NCBI GenBank assembly: GCA_964545875.1 | Contig: CAZJHH010000003.1 | Coordinates: forward strand, 62,001 to 126,000 | Source of the DNA: DAIPKP01 sp964545875 | GTDB lineage: Bacteria; Synergistota; Synergistia; Synergistales; Aminiphilaceae | Length of the DNA stretch: 64,000 bases | Direction of reading: 5' to 3' | Shown: positions 44,003 to 52,454 of the stretch, in pieces | How positions within the stretch are numbered: the first letter of the stretch is position 1 | How the letters are laid out: every line of letters begins with the position of its first letter | Made by a program: the position numbers and the translations under genes | Notes under the pieces: model-generated | What the model was told of the DNA's origin: nothing | Database searches by the model: none | The model's input: the letters and a program-made list of their open reading frames with translations, nothing else

Positions 44003-44225
44003 GGCATGGTGCCTCCTTTTATGTGCATCGAAGAATCCGGAGCATCCGTATGTCTCGGCGCCCCTTTAAAAGAGTGCTGCAAAAGCACGCAAAAGCTCTC
44101 TTTTTGCCCTTCAATGTAGATTCCTCTGCGGGGATTGTCAAGGTCTTCTCGGCGGGCTGTCATTTTCCGCATTGTTTCGTGCCATTTTTTCTACATTTTT
44201 TGTAGATCTTCCAAGGTAAAAAGGC

Positions 44226-44252
44226 TTGTGAAACTTCTCCTTTCGGTATAGT
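44226..44252 (+). promoter_or_regulatory. Possible promoter for the potassium-channel gene
   Basis: TTGTGA, 15 bases and TATAGT lie about 70 bases before the channel gene in a 317-base divergent gap (44003-44319). That gap is A+T-rich and otherwise holds nothing I can identify. The spacing is short for a sigma-70 promoter, so this is tentative. Confidence 0.3.
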
Positions 44253-44319
44253 GTTGTTCTTACGGAGAGTGTATTTGTACGCCGATCTTCCGGCGAGAAC
44301 ATGCGAACGGGGTGGTGGA

Positions 44320-45381
44320 ATGTGGCGGACTCGCAAAGGGTTTTTGTACAAGATCTTGGGTTTGCTCCTCTGTTACGCTCTGCTTCTGGCGGTGCTTACC
44401 ATAAGCGAGTCTTTCCGGCCCGAATCGACCATCAAGAACATGTTCGATGCCCTCTGGTATTCGGCGGTAACCTTTACCACCGTGGGGTACGGAGATTATT
44501 ATCCCGTCACCGCTGTGGGGCGGGTGGTGGGGTTTCTTTTTCTGGTGACGAGCCTCGGCTTTCTCTCGGTTATCATCGGCCAGGTGACGTCTCTCATCAT
44601 GGTGTATCGGGAGAATAGAAAAATGGGGTTTCAGGGAACCGACTTTACACAGCATGTGGTGATTATCGGATGGGATAGCTTTGCCAAAAGCATCGTTATC
44701 CAGCTTATGCGAGCGGGGAAAAAGGTGGCGGTGGTGACCTCCCGGAAGGACGATATCGACCTCATCTACCAGGAATTCGGATCCCGGGATATCTTCGTGC
44801 TTTTCGGAGATCTCGTCAGCACGGAGCCCCTGGAGAAGGTAAATATCCGGGATTCCCTGGGGGTTTTCCTCAACAACGGAGGGGATACGGAAAAGCTCAT
44901 TCTTCTTCTCAACCTTAAACGGGGGTATCCCGGCTGTGATTGCATCGTCACCCTGGATAACGGAGATTTGCGGGAGACCTTTCTCGCTGCGGGGGTCACC
45001 TTCGTGCTTTCCAAGAACGAAATCTCCGCAAAACTCGTATCCAGCTATATCTTCGAGCCCGAGGTGGCGGAGCTCGCCAGCGATCTTCTTTCGTCGGTGG
45101 AGGGTAGTGAAGACGAGTATGACCTTCAGCAGTACCGGGTTCTCCCGGAGAATTCCTGTGTCGGCATGAAGTACGAAGAGCTTTTCGATAAACTTAAAAA
45201 AGAATTTAACATTCTCCTTCTCGGGCTCAGCCGAAAAGAAGAGCTTTCCGGGGAATTCCACACCTACAAAATGCCCCTGGAGCCCCTGGAGATTCGAAGC
45301 GGAGATTATGTCATCGTTATCGTAAACGGCAAAACCGAAGGGGATATGCAGCGCCTTTTTGGGGTGTCCGAAGGGAAGTAG
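44320..45381 (+). CDS. Potassium channel family protein (two-TM plus RCK/TrkA-N)
   Basis: A 353-residue protein with two membrane helices flanking the selectivity filter: ILGLLLCYALLLAVLTI, pore TFTTVGYGDYYPV, and GFLFLVTSLGFLSVIIG. A cytoplasmic RCK/TrkA-N domain starts HVVIIGWDSFAKSIVIQLM, with VLFGDLVSTEPLEK. The end is TrkA-C-like (EIRSGDYVIVIV). It would form a ligand- or nucleotide-gated K+ channel. In the RCK GxGxxG position the sequence is GWDSFA, so nucleotide binding may be altered. The start is preceded by a weak GGTGG. Confidence 0.87.
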   Translation: MWRTRKGFLYKILGLLLCYALLLAVLTISESFRPESTIKNMFDALWYSAVTFTTVGYGDYYPVTAVGRVVGFLFLVTSLGFLSVIIGQVTSLIMVYRENRKMGFQGTDFTQHVVIIGWDSFAKSIVIQLMRAGKKVAVVTSRKDDIDLIYQEFGSRDIFVLFGDLVSTEPLEKVNIRDSLGVFLNNGGDTEKLILLLNLKRGYPGCDCIVTLDNGDLRETFLAAGVTFVLSKNEISAKLVSSYIFEPEVAELASDLLSSVEGSEDEYDLQQYRVLPENSCVGMKYEELFDKLKKEFNILLLGLSRKEELSGEFHTYKMPLEPLEIRSGDYVIVIVNGKTEGDMQRLFGVSEGK

Positions 45382-45487
45382 CCTCCCGGTTCTTTCGGAT
45401 GCTTTCCGAGAAGAAGGAGAGGGGAGTTTTTTGAAATCCCTCGGGAATCCGAATTTTTGCCGTAGATCGTACAAGGAGATTGTTCTG

Positions 45488-45883
45488 ATGGAGAGCCGAG
45501 AGAAAGAGTGCATGATTCGAAAATACGTGGAAGCCTACAATACTTTTGATGTGGAAGGAATGATGGAGCTGCTTCATCCGGACGTGCTTTTCTGCAATCT
45601 TTTCCAGGAGCGGATTACCGTGGCTACTCGGGGAAAGAGGGAGTTCCGCAGCGTGGCGGAACACGGAGTGACTCTCTTTAAGAGCCGTAAGCAGGAAATT
45701 CTCTCCCTTGCGGACATTCCTTCGGGGATGGTGGCTTCCCTTCGCTGCGAGGAGGAGCTGGCCATGGATCTTCCCAATGGCATGAAGGCGGGGGAGCGCA
45801 TGGTGTATAATCGTATGTCCGAATTCATGTTTAAAGACGGTCTTCTCTGCTCCATAACGGATGCCGCCGGAGAGGCACCGTAG
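45488..45883 (+). CDS. SnoaL/NTF2-like protein
   Basis: A 131-residue cytoplasmic protein of the SnoaL/NTF2-like alpha+beta-barrel fold: an N-terminal helix with VEAYNTFDVEGMMELLHPDVLF, then a beta-rich body, ending FMFKDGLLCSITDAAG. Members may be isomerases, hydrolases or binding proteins, and function cannot be assigned. ATG 45488 follows AAGGAG. The CutC gene begins 5 bases after its stop, so the two are probably co-transcribed. Confidence 0.65.
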   Translation: MESREKECMIRKYVEAYNTFDVEGMMELLHPDVLFCNLFQERITVATRGKREFRSVAEHGVTLFKSRKQEILSLADIPSGMVASLRCEEELAMDLPNGMKAGERMVYNRMSEFMFKDGLLCSITDAAGEAP

Positions 45884-45888
45884 TCTTT

Positions 45889-46668
45889 ATGTTTTCACCG
45901 GAAAAAACGGACCGGGAAATTGCCCTGGAAGCCTGCATTGCCTGCGATGTACCCAAAGACATGGAGTTCAGCGTGGCCGCCGCCTTCGAGGGAGGAGCCG
46001 CTACGCTGGAGCTTTGTGCCGCCATGGATCTGGATGGGCTTACCCCTTCGGCGGAGGCGGTTCGGCGAAGCCGGGCCCTCTTTCCTCGAAAGGGCATCAT
46101 GGCCATGGTTCGTCCCCGGGGGGGTGGTTTTGCCTATACCCCCGAGGAGCTCGAAGAGATGTCCCGAACAATCGAGTCTCTTGCCAAGGCGGGAGCGGAT
46201 GGTGTAGTTTTCGGAGTACTCGATGCTTGCGAGGAACGTCTTCACGAGAAAGGGCTTGCCTTTTTGGTGAAGGTCGGTAAGGATTGGGGACTGCAGACCA
46301 CCTTTCATAGGGCCTTCGATGCCTTGCAGGATCCCCTGGGAGCTTTGCAGATTCTGAAAGACTTGGGAGTGGACAGGATCCTCACCAGTGGCATTCCCTG
46401 GGGAGGACGACAGCCTGTGATCTCTCGGCAGGACTGGCTTCATCAGGTGATCCGCCACAACGGGGGGAGCATGCAGATCGTCGTGGCGGGGGGGATCTCG
46501 CCGGAAAACGTGACATCCCTTCTGGAGGATCTTCTTCCCTGGGGATCCGTGGCCTCGGTGCACGCCTATTCGGGAATTCTCGAAGAAGGACGAACGTCTT
46601 CTTCGAGGGTCGCTCTTTTGAAGGAGCGTCTCCATCGGTTGCGGAGCCTTTCCGGACAAGCTCCTTGA
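45889..46668 (+). CDS. cutC: CutC family protein
   Basis: A 259-residue TIM-barrel protein of the CutC family, historically linked to copper homeostasis although the biochemical role is unclear. Family features: EFSVAAAFEGGAATLELCAA (normally AGGADRIELC), IMAMVRPRGGGFAY, GADGVVFGVLD, TFHRAFDAL, RILTSGIPWG and IVVAGGISPENV. Only 5 bases separate it from the SnoaL-like gene. No ribosome-binding site is obvious, which suggests translational coupling. Confidence 0.85.
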   Translation: MFSPEKTDREIALEACIACDVPKDMEFSVAAAFEGGAATLELCAAMDLDGLTPSAEAVRRSRALFPRKGIMAMVRPRGGGFAYTPEELEEMSRTIESLAKAGADGVVFGVLDACEERLHEKGLAFLVKVGKDWGLQTTFHRAFDALQDPLGALQILKDLGVDRILTSGIPWGGRQPVISRQDWLHQVIRHNGGSMQIVVAGGISPENVTSLLEDLLPWGSVASVHAYSGILEEGRTSSSRVALLKERLHRLRSLSGQAP

Positions 46669-46726
46669 GGAGGGTTTCCCATATCCGGGTTTTTCCGCCG
46701 TCATCAACCAAAGGAGGACTACGTTC

Positions 46727-47464
46727 ATGAACAGTCATCTCTCTCCAGCGGAATATTCCTATCAGGAGCTTTTACGGATTATTGCAGACGGAACCTTCGC
46801 TCCGGGAGACCGCCTTTCCGCCCTTGCCCTGGCAAAGCGTTTCGGGGTAAGCCGAACTCCGGTTATCCACGCTCTCAAGGTTTTGGAGGCGGAAGGAATC
46901 GTCTCCTGCTCTCCCGGAAGCGGAGCGAGGCTCATCAACCCCACGGAAAAGGAAATCCGGGATACCTATATTGTCCGGGGGTACCTGGAGGTGTTGGCGC
47001 TGGAACTGGGGTTCGAAAACATGACCACTCCCCGGAAGATCCGCCTGGAAAAACAGATAGCCCTGGAAAAGGCCTACTTTCAGGAGGGAGAGAAAATCGC
47101 CTGCATTCAGGCGGGGCTCGACTTCCATAGGGAGCTCGCCCTGGGTTCGGAGAATTCCCGGCTTATCTCCTACGTAGAAAACGCCCTCAAGGCTACCTTC
47201 GTCTACCTCGTTCTTCTGGAGCCCAAAAACTACTCGCCCTCCTCGGTGCATCCGGAAGAGCACGCCCATCTTCTGGATCTCATTCTCCGAAAGAAAAAAA
47301 CCGAAGCCTGCGCTTTTCTCAAAAAGCACGTCGAAGAAAGCCGGGCCATCAACATTCCCTTTCTTGGAGAGCCGGATCCCGGGAAAAATCCCTATTCCAA
47401 GGATGCCCGCATCAAGAATTACCTTTCCGCGGAAGGAAAATCCAAGGGAGTAAAGGTGATATAA
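46727..47464 (+). CDS. GntR-family transcriptional regulator (FCD type)
   Basis: A 245-residue regulator. The N-terminal winged helix (about 8-75) reads YQELLRIIADGTFAPGDRLS, LAKRFGVSRTPVIHALKVLE and EGIVSCSPGSGARL. The C-terminal all-helical FCD effector domain (about 80-220) contains LDFHRELALGSEN and HPEEHAHLLDLIL, with the metal-binding histidines. FCD regulators usually sense small acids or sugar acids. It lies 151 bases upstream of the dehydrogenase/aminotransferase pair, whose leader contains palindromes, so it may control that pair (inference). The start follows AAAGGAGG. Confidence 0.85.
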   Translation: MNSHLSPAEYSYQELLRIIADGTFAPGDRLSALALAKRFGVSRTPVIHALKVLEAEGIVSCSPGSGARLINPTEKEIRDTYIVRGYLEVLALELGFENMTTPRKIRLEKQIALEKAYFQEGEKIACIQAGLDFHRELALGSENSRLISYVENALKATFVYLVLLEPKNYSPSSVHPEEHAHLLDLILRKKKTEACAFLKKHVEESRAINIPFLGEPDPGKNPYSKDARIKNYLSAEGKSKGVKVI

Positions 47465-47478
47465 TACCTCCTTCAAGA

Positions 47479-47527
47479 GGGAATTCTCCGGAAAAACGGA
47501 AGAATTCCCGGATGGTACGATTATCGT
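47479..47527. promoter_or_regulatory. Palindromes between the GntR gene and the kdnB-like gene (candidate operator)
   Basis: GGGAATTCT at 47479-47487 and AGAATTCCC at 47501-47509 are perfect inverted repeats, with CCG/CGG extending the stem. Nearby ACGAT-T-ATCGT (47517-47527) is another perfect palindrome. No T-run follows the first. These could be a terminator-like end for gntR or binding sites for its product. Confidence 0.4.
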
Positions 47528-47615
47528 GAAAGAGGGAGGGAGAAATGCATGAAAACCCCCCTTTTCCGGGATAATATGATGGAATGAAACGTTATATACG
47601 GGAGGAGTACCCATA

Positions 47616-48803
47616 ATGATTGCGCACATGCACGTGGCTGGTAAAGCCCGATTTGGCCCCGGAGTGGTTTCTCAGGTCGGCGAGATTGCCGCATCCCTGG
47701 GGGTAAAGCGGGGGGTTCTTGTGACGGATGCTTCCATGGAGGAGCATGGCTATGCGGACAGGGTGGAGGAATATCTCCACCAGGCGGGCATAGAGTGCTG
47801 TGTTTTTGCCGGGGTGGAGCCCGAGCCTTCGGTGGAGACCACCGATGCGGTGGCGGAGCTTGCCCGGGAACACGAATGCCAGCTCGTGGTAGGCCTCGGA
47901 GGGGGCAGCTGCCTCGATGTGGCCAAAGCGGTGAGCATGCTTATCACCAACGAGGGATCCGCCGCGGCATACCAGGGATTGGGATTGGTGAAAAAACCCG
48001 GAGTACCTAAAATTCTGATCCCCACTACTGCGGGGACCGGCTCGGAGGTAACCTTTACCTCGGTGCTCATCCGAAAGAGCGATGGCGTCAAGGGAGGCAT
48101 CAACGACGATGCTCTCTATGCGGAATACTGCCTTCTCGATCCGGAGCTTACCCTTTCCCTCCCTCCCCTTCAGACCGCCGCTACCGGAATGGACGCCCTC
48201 ACCCATGCTCTGGAGGCCTATACCAGCAAGCAGGCCACACCCTTCAGCGACATCTTTGCGGAGGAAGCCCTGCGGCGGATTGGCCGGCATCTCCGGGTGG
48301 CCACCTGCAACGGCAAGGATCTCCATGCCCGGAGCGAGATGCTCCTGGCTTCCTACTATGCGGGCATCGCCCTGGCCAATGCGGGAGTTGGAGCCTGCCA
48401 TGCCCTGGCATATCCCCTGGGGGGCATGTTCGGCGTGCCTCACGGAGTGGCCAACGCTCTGCTCATTCCCTACGTGGTGGGCTTCAGCGCCTTCGGAGCT
48501 CCCGAAAAATATGCCCGGGCAGCCATGCTGCTGAACTTCGAATCCGAATGGTCCTCCCTGCGGGATCGCGCTCTCTACTGTGCCGAGGGGCTTTCGGAAC
48601 TCGTGGCGGATCTCGATCTTCCCGATACGCTCCGGGCCCTTAAAAAGCGGAAGATCATTCCCGAATACATCCGGGAGGATCAGTATCCCGAGATGGCACA
48701 AAAGGCCCTGGGAGTTGCCCGGCCCATGGCGAACAATCCCCGGCCCTGCACGGCGGAGGATTGCGTGGAACTGTACAAGGCTGCAAACGGAGAGGAGCGG
48801 TAG
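47616..48803 (+). CDS. kdnB: Iron-containing alcohol dehydrogenase, probable Kdo 8-dehydrogenase KdnB
   Basis: A 395-residue group III (iron-type) dehydrogenase. It has NAD-site GLGGGSCLDVAKAVSML, the PTTAGTGSEVTFTSV loop, and metal-ligand segments GMDALTHALEAYTS and GACHALAYPLGGMFGVPHG. It lies 3 bases upstream of a DegT-type aminotransferase. In Shewanella oneidensis just such a pair, KdnB and KdnA, oxidises C8 of Kdo and aminates it to 8-amino-Kdo. The nearby Kdo/lipid A cluster makes that role likely, but a general alcohol dehydrogenase cannot be excluded from sequence alone. The start follows GGGAGGAG. Confidence 0.72.
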   Translation: MIAHMHVAGKARFGPGVVSQVGEIAASLGVKRGVLVTDASMEEHGYADRVEEYLHQAGIECCVFAGVEPEPSVETTDAVAELAREHECQLVVGLGGGSCLDVAKAVSMLITNEGSAAAYQGLGLVKKPGVPKILIPTTAGTGSEVTFTSVLIRKSDGVKGGINDDALYAEYCLLDPELTLSLPPLQTAATGMDALTHALEAYTSKQATPFSDIFAEEALRRIGRHLRVATCNGKDLHARSEMLLASYYAGIALANAGVGACHALAYPLGGMFGVPHGVANALLIPYVVGFSAFGAPEKYARAAMLLNFESEWSSLRDRALYCAEGLSELVADLDLPDTLRALKKRKIIPEYIREDQYPEMAQKALGVARPMANNPRPCTAEDCVELYKAANGEER

Positions 48804-48806
48804 GCA

Positions 48807-50012
48807 ATGCCCGGTTTCGAACTTTTCGATCAAAAGGAAATTGATGCGGTGGTAGATGTGCTTCAGCGCAAGATGGTGCATCGGTACTCCTTCAACACCG
48901 TGCGGAACGATATCTGGCGGGTGGAGGAGTTCGAAAATGCGGTGGCTCAGAAGATGGGTTCCCGATACTGTCTCGGCGTAAGCAGCGGTTCCGCCGCTCT
49001 CTACGTGGCCCTGAAAGCCATGGGGATCGGCCCGGGAGACGAGGTCATCACCTCGCCCTTTACCTTTATCGCCAGCGTGGAGGCCATTCTCGAATGCGGT
49101 GCCGTGCCGGTACTGGCGGATATCGACGAGAGCCTCAACCTGGATCCCCAGGCGGCGGAGGAGTATATCAGCGAGAGCACCCGGGCCATCATGCCCGTGC
49201 AGATGTTCGGAGGCAGTGCGGATATGGATGCCTTCAAACTCCTCTGCGAGGAGTACGGGCTCTACCTCTTCGAGGATAGCTGCCAGGCCATGGGAGCTTC
49301 CTACAAGGGCAAGCCCGTGGGAACCTTCGGCAAGTGGGGCACCTACAGCCTGGATCCCTACAAGGTAATCACCACCGGCGAGGGGGGGCTCATCCTTACG
49401 GATGACGAGGAACTCTACCGCAAGATGGAGTATTACCACGATCACGGGCACATTCACAACAAAGCCATCGACCGGGGAGCCGAGGGCAAGGCGTGCCTGG
49501 GCTTCAACTTCCGGATGAGCGAAATCCAGGGAGCCCTCGGGCTTGCCCAGCTTCCCAAGCTCGACCAGGCGGTGGCGAGGCTTCGGCAGAACCGCAAAAC
49601 CATTCTCGATGGGGTGGGGGCCGTGGAGGGCCTTGCTCCCCGGGCTCTGCCGGATCCCGAAGGAGACATGGCGAGCCAGCTCGTCTATCTGCTTCCCACG
49701 GAGAAGGCCGCCCGAACCTTCCAGAAGGCTACCAAGGAAGCCGGAGCGGGATGCGGTCTTCTGGCGGACAATACCTGGCACTATGCCCGGCATTGGGATA
49801 CTCTCCGGGAAGGGAGCTATTACAGCCGGATACGGTATCCCTGGGACTGCCCCTATACCGAAGAGATGCCCCTCTACCGCCCCATGGAATGGGCGGCTAC
49901 CCACGATATCCTGAGCAGGACGGTCTTCTTCGGCATGAGCTACGATATGCCGGAAAAACAGCTGGAAAGCATGATCCGGGCCATCCGGGCGGGAGTGGAT
50001 GCGGCGCTGTAG
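48807..50012 (+). CDS. kdnA: DegT/DnrJ-family PLP aminotransferase, probable KdnA
   Basis: A 401-residue sugar aminotransferase of the DegT/DnrJ/EryC1/StrS family. Motifs are GVSSGSAALYVALKAMGIG, SPFTFIASVEAIL, LFEDSCQAMGASYKGKPVG and the PLP lysine in SLDPYKVITTGEGG. The start PGFELFDQKE, the RNDIWRVEEFE segment and the DHGHIHNKAIDRGAE region agree with what I remember of Shewanella KdnA, which puts an amino group on 8-oxo-Kdo (from memory, not checked). It directly follows the kdnB-like gene and is followed by a terminator hairpin. Confidence 0.75.
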   Translation: MPGFELFDQKEIDAVVDVLQRKMVHRYSFNTVRNDIWRVEEFENAVAQKMGSRYCLGVSSGSAALYVALKAMGIGPGDEVITSPFTFIASVEAILECGAVPVLADIDESLNLDPQAAEEYISESTRAIMPVQMFGGSADMDAFKLLCEEYGLYLFEDSCQAMGASYKGKPVGTFGKWGTYSLDPYKVITTGEGGLILTDDEELYRKMEYYHDHGHIHNKAIDRGAEGKACLGFNFRMSEIQGALGLAQLPKLDQAVARLRQNRKTILDGVGAVEGLAPRALPDPEGDMASQLVYLLPTEKAARTFQKATKEAGAGCGLLADNTWHYARHWDTLREGSYYSRIRYPWDCPYTEEMPLYRPMEWAATHDILSRTVFFGMSYDMPEKQLESMIRAIRAGVDAAL

Positions 50013-50041
50013 CCCAAGGCTTTCCGGATTACGTTAGAGCA

Positions 50042-50094
50042 ACGGAAAGGAGCCCTTGATACGGGGAATTGGGGGTTCCTTTCCGTACGTTTTT
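50042..50094 (+). terminator. Rho-independent terminator after the kdnB-kdnA pair
   Basis: ACGGAAAGGA (50042-50051) pairs perfectly with TCCTTTCCGT (50077-50086), with a G/C-rich loop that can fold further, followed by ACG and a TTTTT run. It lies 30 bases after the aminotransferase stop. Confidence 0.75.
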
Positions 50095-50141
50095 GTAAGG
50101 AGAATCACAAGGTTGGAAGGGGAAAAGCGAGGGGAGAAGAC

Positions 50142-51320
50142 ATGGCTGTTGGATCATCGGAAAACAGAAATTCCGGGCTTCGGGCGGTGATTTTGCTGCA
50201 CGACGGGGTTGTGGGCCACTATAACCAGAGCCTTGGGGTGGCCTCATGGCTGGCGGAGTTCGGGGATATCCGCATGCGAACCTGGAAGATCCCTGAAAGA
50301 GATCCGAAAACCCGATTTTTGCAACATAAAGTAGGGGCCCTGCAGCTTCGCAATTCTCGGAGAGCCCCCTGGGGAACCTGGCTCGTCAAGGCCGGAGGAA
50401 GCCCCATGCTTCTGGAGATTATGGAGTGGCTGGTCTCGGAGCAGATCTCCTATGGGGATGCGCTCTTTCTCTCCGCCGGAAGCGGGGCCGCTCCGTACTG
50501 CCTCTGCATGGCGCGTTCCATCGGTGCCCGGTGCTGTACCCTCATGACCCCCTCGGTGCTCGGTGCGAATCCCTTCGACTACGCCCTGGTGCCGGAGCAC
50601 GACGACCCCGGAGAATCTCCGAAGATTCTGCGGACCCTGGGGGCTCCCAATACCCTGAGGCGGGAAAGCCTTCGGGGAGCCGCCCGGGATCTTCTGGCTC
50701 TCTATCCTTCGGAACTTTCCCGGCGCTGGGTCTTTCTGGTGGGCGGGGACGACAACAACTACAGCCTCTCCCCGGACTGGGTGCTCTCCACCCTGGATCC
50801 CCTGGTGGATCACGGAGTGGAGCAGGGGGCGGAGATCTATCTCACCACCTCCCGGCGCACTCCCCGGGCCACGGAGGAGCTTCTGAAAAAACTTCTCTCG
50901 AACCGGCGGCGGGTGCGCATGTACCTTCCCGCATCGGAACAGACCTTCAGCCCCGTGCCGGGAATGCTGGGGCTTGCCACGAGGGTTTTCTGCACCGAGG
51001 ATTCCGTCTCCATGATCTCCGAAGCCGTCACCGCGGGGCATCGAGTGCGGCTCGTGCCGGGGCATCCCAAAAACAGGGCTTTGCGGAAACTCCAAAGGGG
51101 TACGGAAAAGCTCTGTGCCAAAAAAATACTTTCCTCCAAGCTTCTCTGGGGAGCTCCGAAATTCGACCGACTCTTTCGGGCCTTCGAAGAACGGGGTTAC
51201 CTGGTGAAAGAGACGGGAAGCTTTGCCAGCATGCGCTCTCCGGACGACGCGTATCCCGCGGTGCCCGAGGAGTTCAACGAAGCGCGCCGGGCCGCCCGGT
51301 GGCTTCTGGAGCGGTGGTAA
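50142..51320 (+). CDS. ELM1/GtrOC1 family protein, putative glycosyltransferase
   Basis: The 392-residue protein matches the bacterial ELM1 family (DUF1022), related to the plant mitochondrial-fission factor ELM1 and to GT-B glycosyltransferases. It has LLHDGVVGHYNQSLGVASWL at the N-terminus, FLSAGSGAAPYCLCMAR, GGDDNNYSLSPDWV, IYLTTSRRTPRATEELL and a C-terminal ATRVFCTEDSVSMISEAV donor-site-like segment. It follows the kdnB-kdnA pair after a terminator. Placement suggests a role in LPS or glycan synthesis (inference). Its 3' 840 bp are repeated downstream. The start follows GAGGGGAGAAG. Confidence 0.75.
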   Translation: MAVGSSENRNSGLRAVILLHDGVVGHYNQSLGVASWLAEFGDIRMRTWKIPERDPKTRFLQHKVGALQLRNSRRAPWGTWLVKAGGSPMLLEIMEWLVSEQISYGDALFLSAGSGAAPYCLCMARSIGARCCTLMTPSVLGANPFDYALVPEHDDPGESPKILRTLGAPNTLRRESLRGAARDLLALYPSELSRRWVFLVGGDDNNYSLSPDWVLSTLDPLVDHGVEQGAEIYLTTSRRTPRATEELLKKLLSNRRRVRMYLPASEQTFSPVPGMLGLATRVFCTEDSVSMISEAVTAGHRVRLVPGHPKNRALRKLQRGTEKLCAKKILSSKLLWGAPKFDRLFRAFEERGYLVKETGSFASMRSPDDAYPAVPEEFNEARRAARWLLERW

Positions 51321-51321
51321 T
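50482..51321. repeat. 840-bp direct repeat, copy A (3' part of the ELM1 gene)
   Basis: Copy A begins at G 50482 inside the ELM1 gene and ends one base after its stop codon. Copy B (52455-53294) appears identical: translations of several frames on both strands agree across it. The offset is 1973 bases. Sequence diverges abruptly at both ends. Confidence 0.93.
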
Positions 51322-52454
51322 ATAGGAAAGGGCTAAAGGCTGTTTGGGTAATCCTAGACTTCAGAATAGGGTGAGTCCCTCTTATTGTCTCCATGACGCC
51401 CTAGTGCATACGTAAGCCATGCCTATGAGGAGTATGTCATGAAAATGAGTTTTGGAAGGAAAGTAACAATTTACCTTGCGGATGGAACACCTTCCGGGAT
51501 AAGGCATGTAGAGATCGCTAACTGGTCCGGCCAGGCGATTGCCTGTCCTCGTAGTCGGCTCAACGAATTGAAAGACTGGGTAGAAGCCCAGAGGCCCGGG
51601 GTCTATTTTTTACTTGAGAGACAAACCACAGAGACAGGAGACAGAGCGTATATCGGGGAGTCAGAGAACATTGTTAAAAGGCTGAGCCAGCAGGATAAGA
51701 ATCAAGATTTTTGGAATGAAGTTATCATTTTTACCAGTAAGGATGAGAACCTCACAAAGGCTCACATCAAATATCTTGAATCCCGTCTTACAAGCCTGAG
51801 CATCGAGGCAGATCGGTACAGGATAGAAAATGGAAATACTCCCACCGAGTCTATTTTGCCCCGGTCCGACAGAGATTCCATGGAAGAGTTTATATATAAC
51901 TTGCGTATCGTCATGGGGACTTTGGGGCATAAGATTCTGGAACCCATTAAAGTCGTTGGAATTGATAAACTCGATGATACTGCCAGGCCAAAGATCTCAG
52001 ACTATATTTTTACGTTTTCAATTCGTGGATTAACCGCTAGCGGCCAGCAAACGGATGATGGTTTTGTCCTCTTTAAAGGCTCCGATGTTTCGGGAAAAAT
52101 TAGCAAGAGCATGCCCGGGAAAAGTAATGCAATTCGAGAGAAATGGATAGCTGATGGGACACTTGTTCAAAACGGAGAGAACTATACATTGACGAGAGAT
52201 AGCATATTAAGCTCCTCTTCCTATGCGGCTGTTATTGTCGCAGGTACTAGCCGGTCCGGGCCTCAAAGCTGGATAGATGTGCAAGGGCGCTCTTTAAAGG
52301 CGGTGGAAGAATTTCTCATTAATGATTTGTAGTGTGTGGCGCACAAAAAATATTCCTGAAGATCTCCTTGCAGGGTAAGCATTAAAAAAGACGAATTAGA
52401 TAGCTACGGCTTGTCCCCAACAAGATCTTGGCCTCTTTCTTTCAGCCTTTGGAG
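51322..52454. mobile_element. Inserted segment carrying a GIY-YIG nuclease, flanked by long direct repeats
   Basis: A unique 1133-base segment lies between the two 840-bp copies of the ELM1 gene end. It contains one gene (GIY-YIG/DUF4357) and is clearly more A+T-rich than the flanks. AAAGGCTG at 51335-51342 and its complement CAGCCTTT at 52443-52450 sit near the two ends. There is no transposase, integrase or tRNA. The layout fits insertion with long target duplication, or single-crossover integration of a circle carrying the ELM1 gene end. Confidence 0.65.
51439..52332 (+). CDS. GIY-YIG nuclease family protein with C-terminal DUF4357-like domain
   Basis: A 297-residue protein. A GIY-YIG-type nuclease domain occupies about residues 50-130: GVYFLLERQ, then AYIGESENIVKRLSQQ (the YIG strand with catalytic arginine), and HIKYLESRLTSLS with the metal-binding glutamate. 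The C-terminal ~100 residues (DGFVLFKGSDVSGKISKSMP, IREKWIADGTLV, SSSSYAAVIVAG) match DUF4357. Such proteins are often loose accessory genes or linked to restriction systems; no methyltransferase accompanies it here. Codon use is A+T-richer than neighbours. GAGGAG lies six bases before the start. It sits between duplicated ends of the ELM1 gene. Confidence 0.85.
   Translation: MKMSFGRKVTIYLADGTPSGIRHVEIANWSGQAIACPRSRLNELKDWVEAQRPGVYFLLERQTTETGDRAYIGESENIVKRLSQQDKNQDFWNEVIIFTSKDENLTKAHIKYLESRLTSLSIEADRYRIENGNTPTESILPRSDRDSMEEFIYNLRIVMGTLGHKILEPIKVVGIDKLDDTARPKISDYIFTFSIRGLTASGQQTDDGFVLFKGSDVSGKISKSMPGKSNAIREKWIADGTLVQNGENYTLTRDSILSSSSYAAVIVAGTSRSGPQSWIDVQGRSLKAVEEFLINDL

Noticed and set aside
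51322..52454. Complete restriction-modification system or IS element
   Set aside because: Only a nuclease gene is present: no methyltransferase, no transposase and no terminal repeats of IS type.
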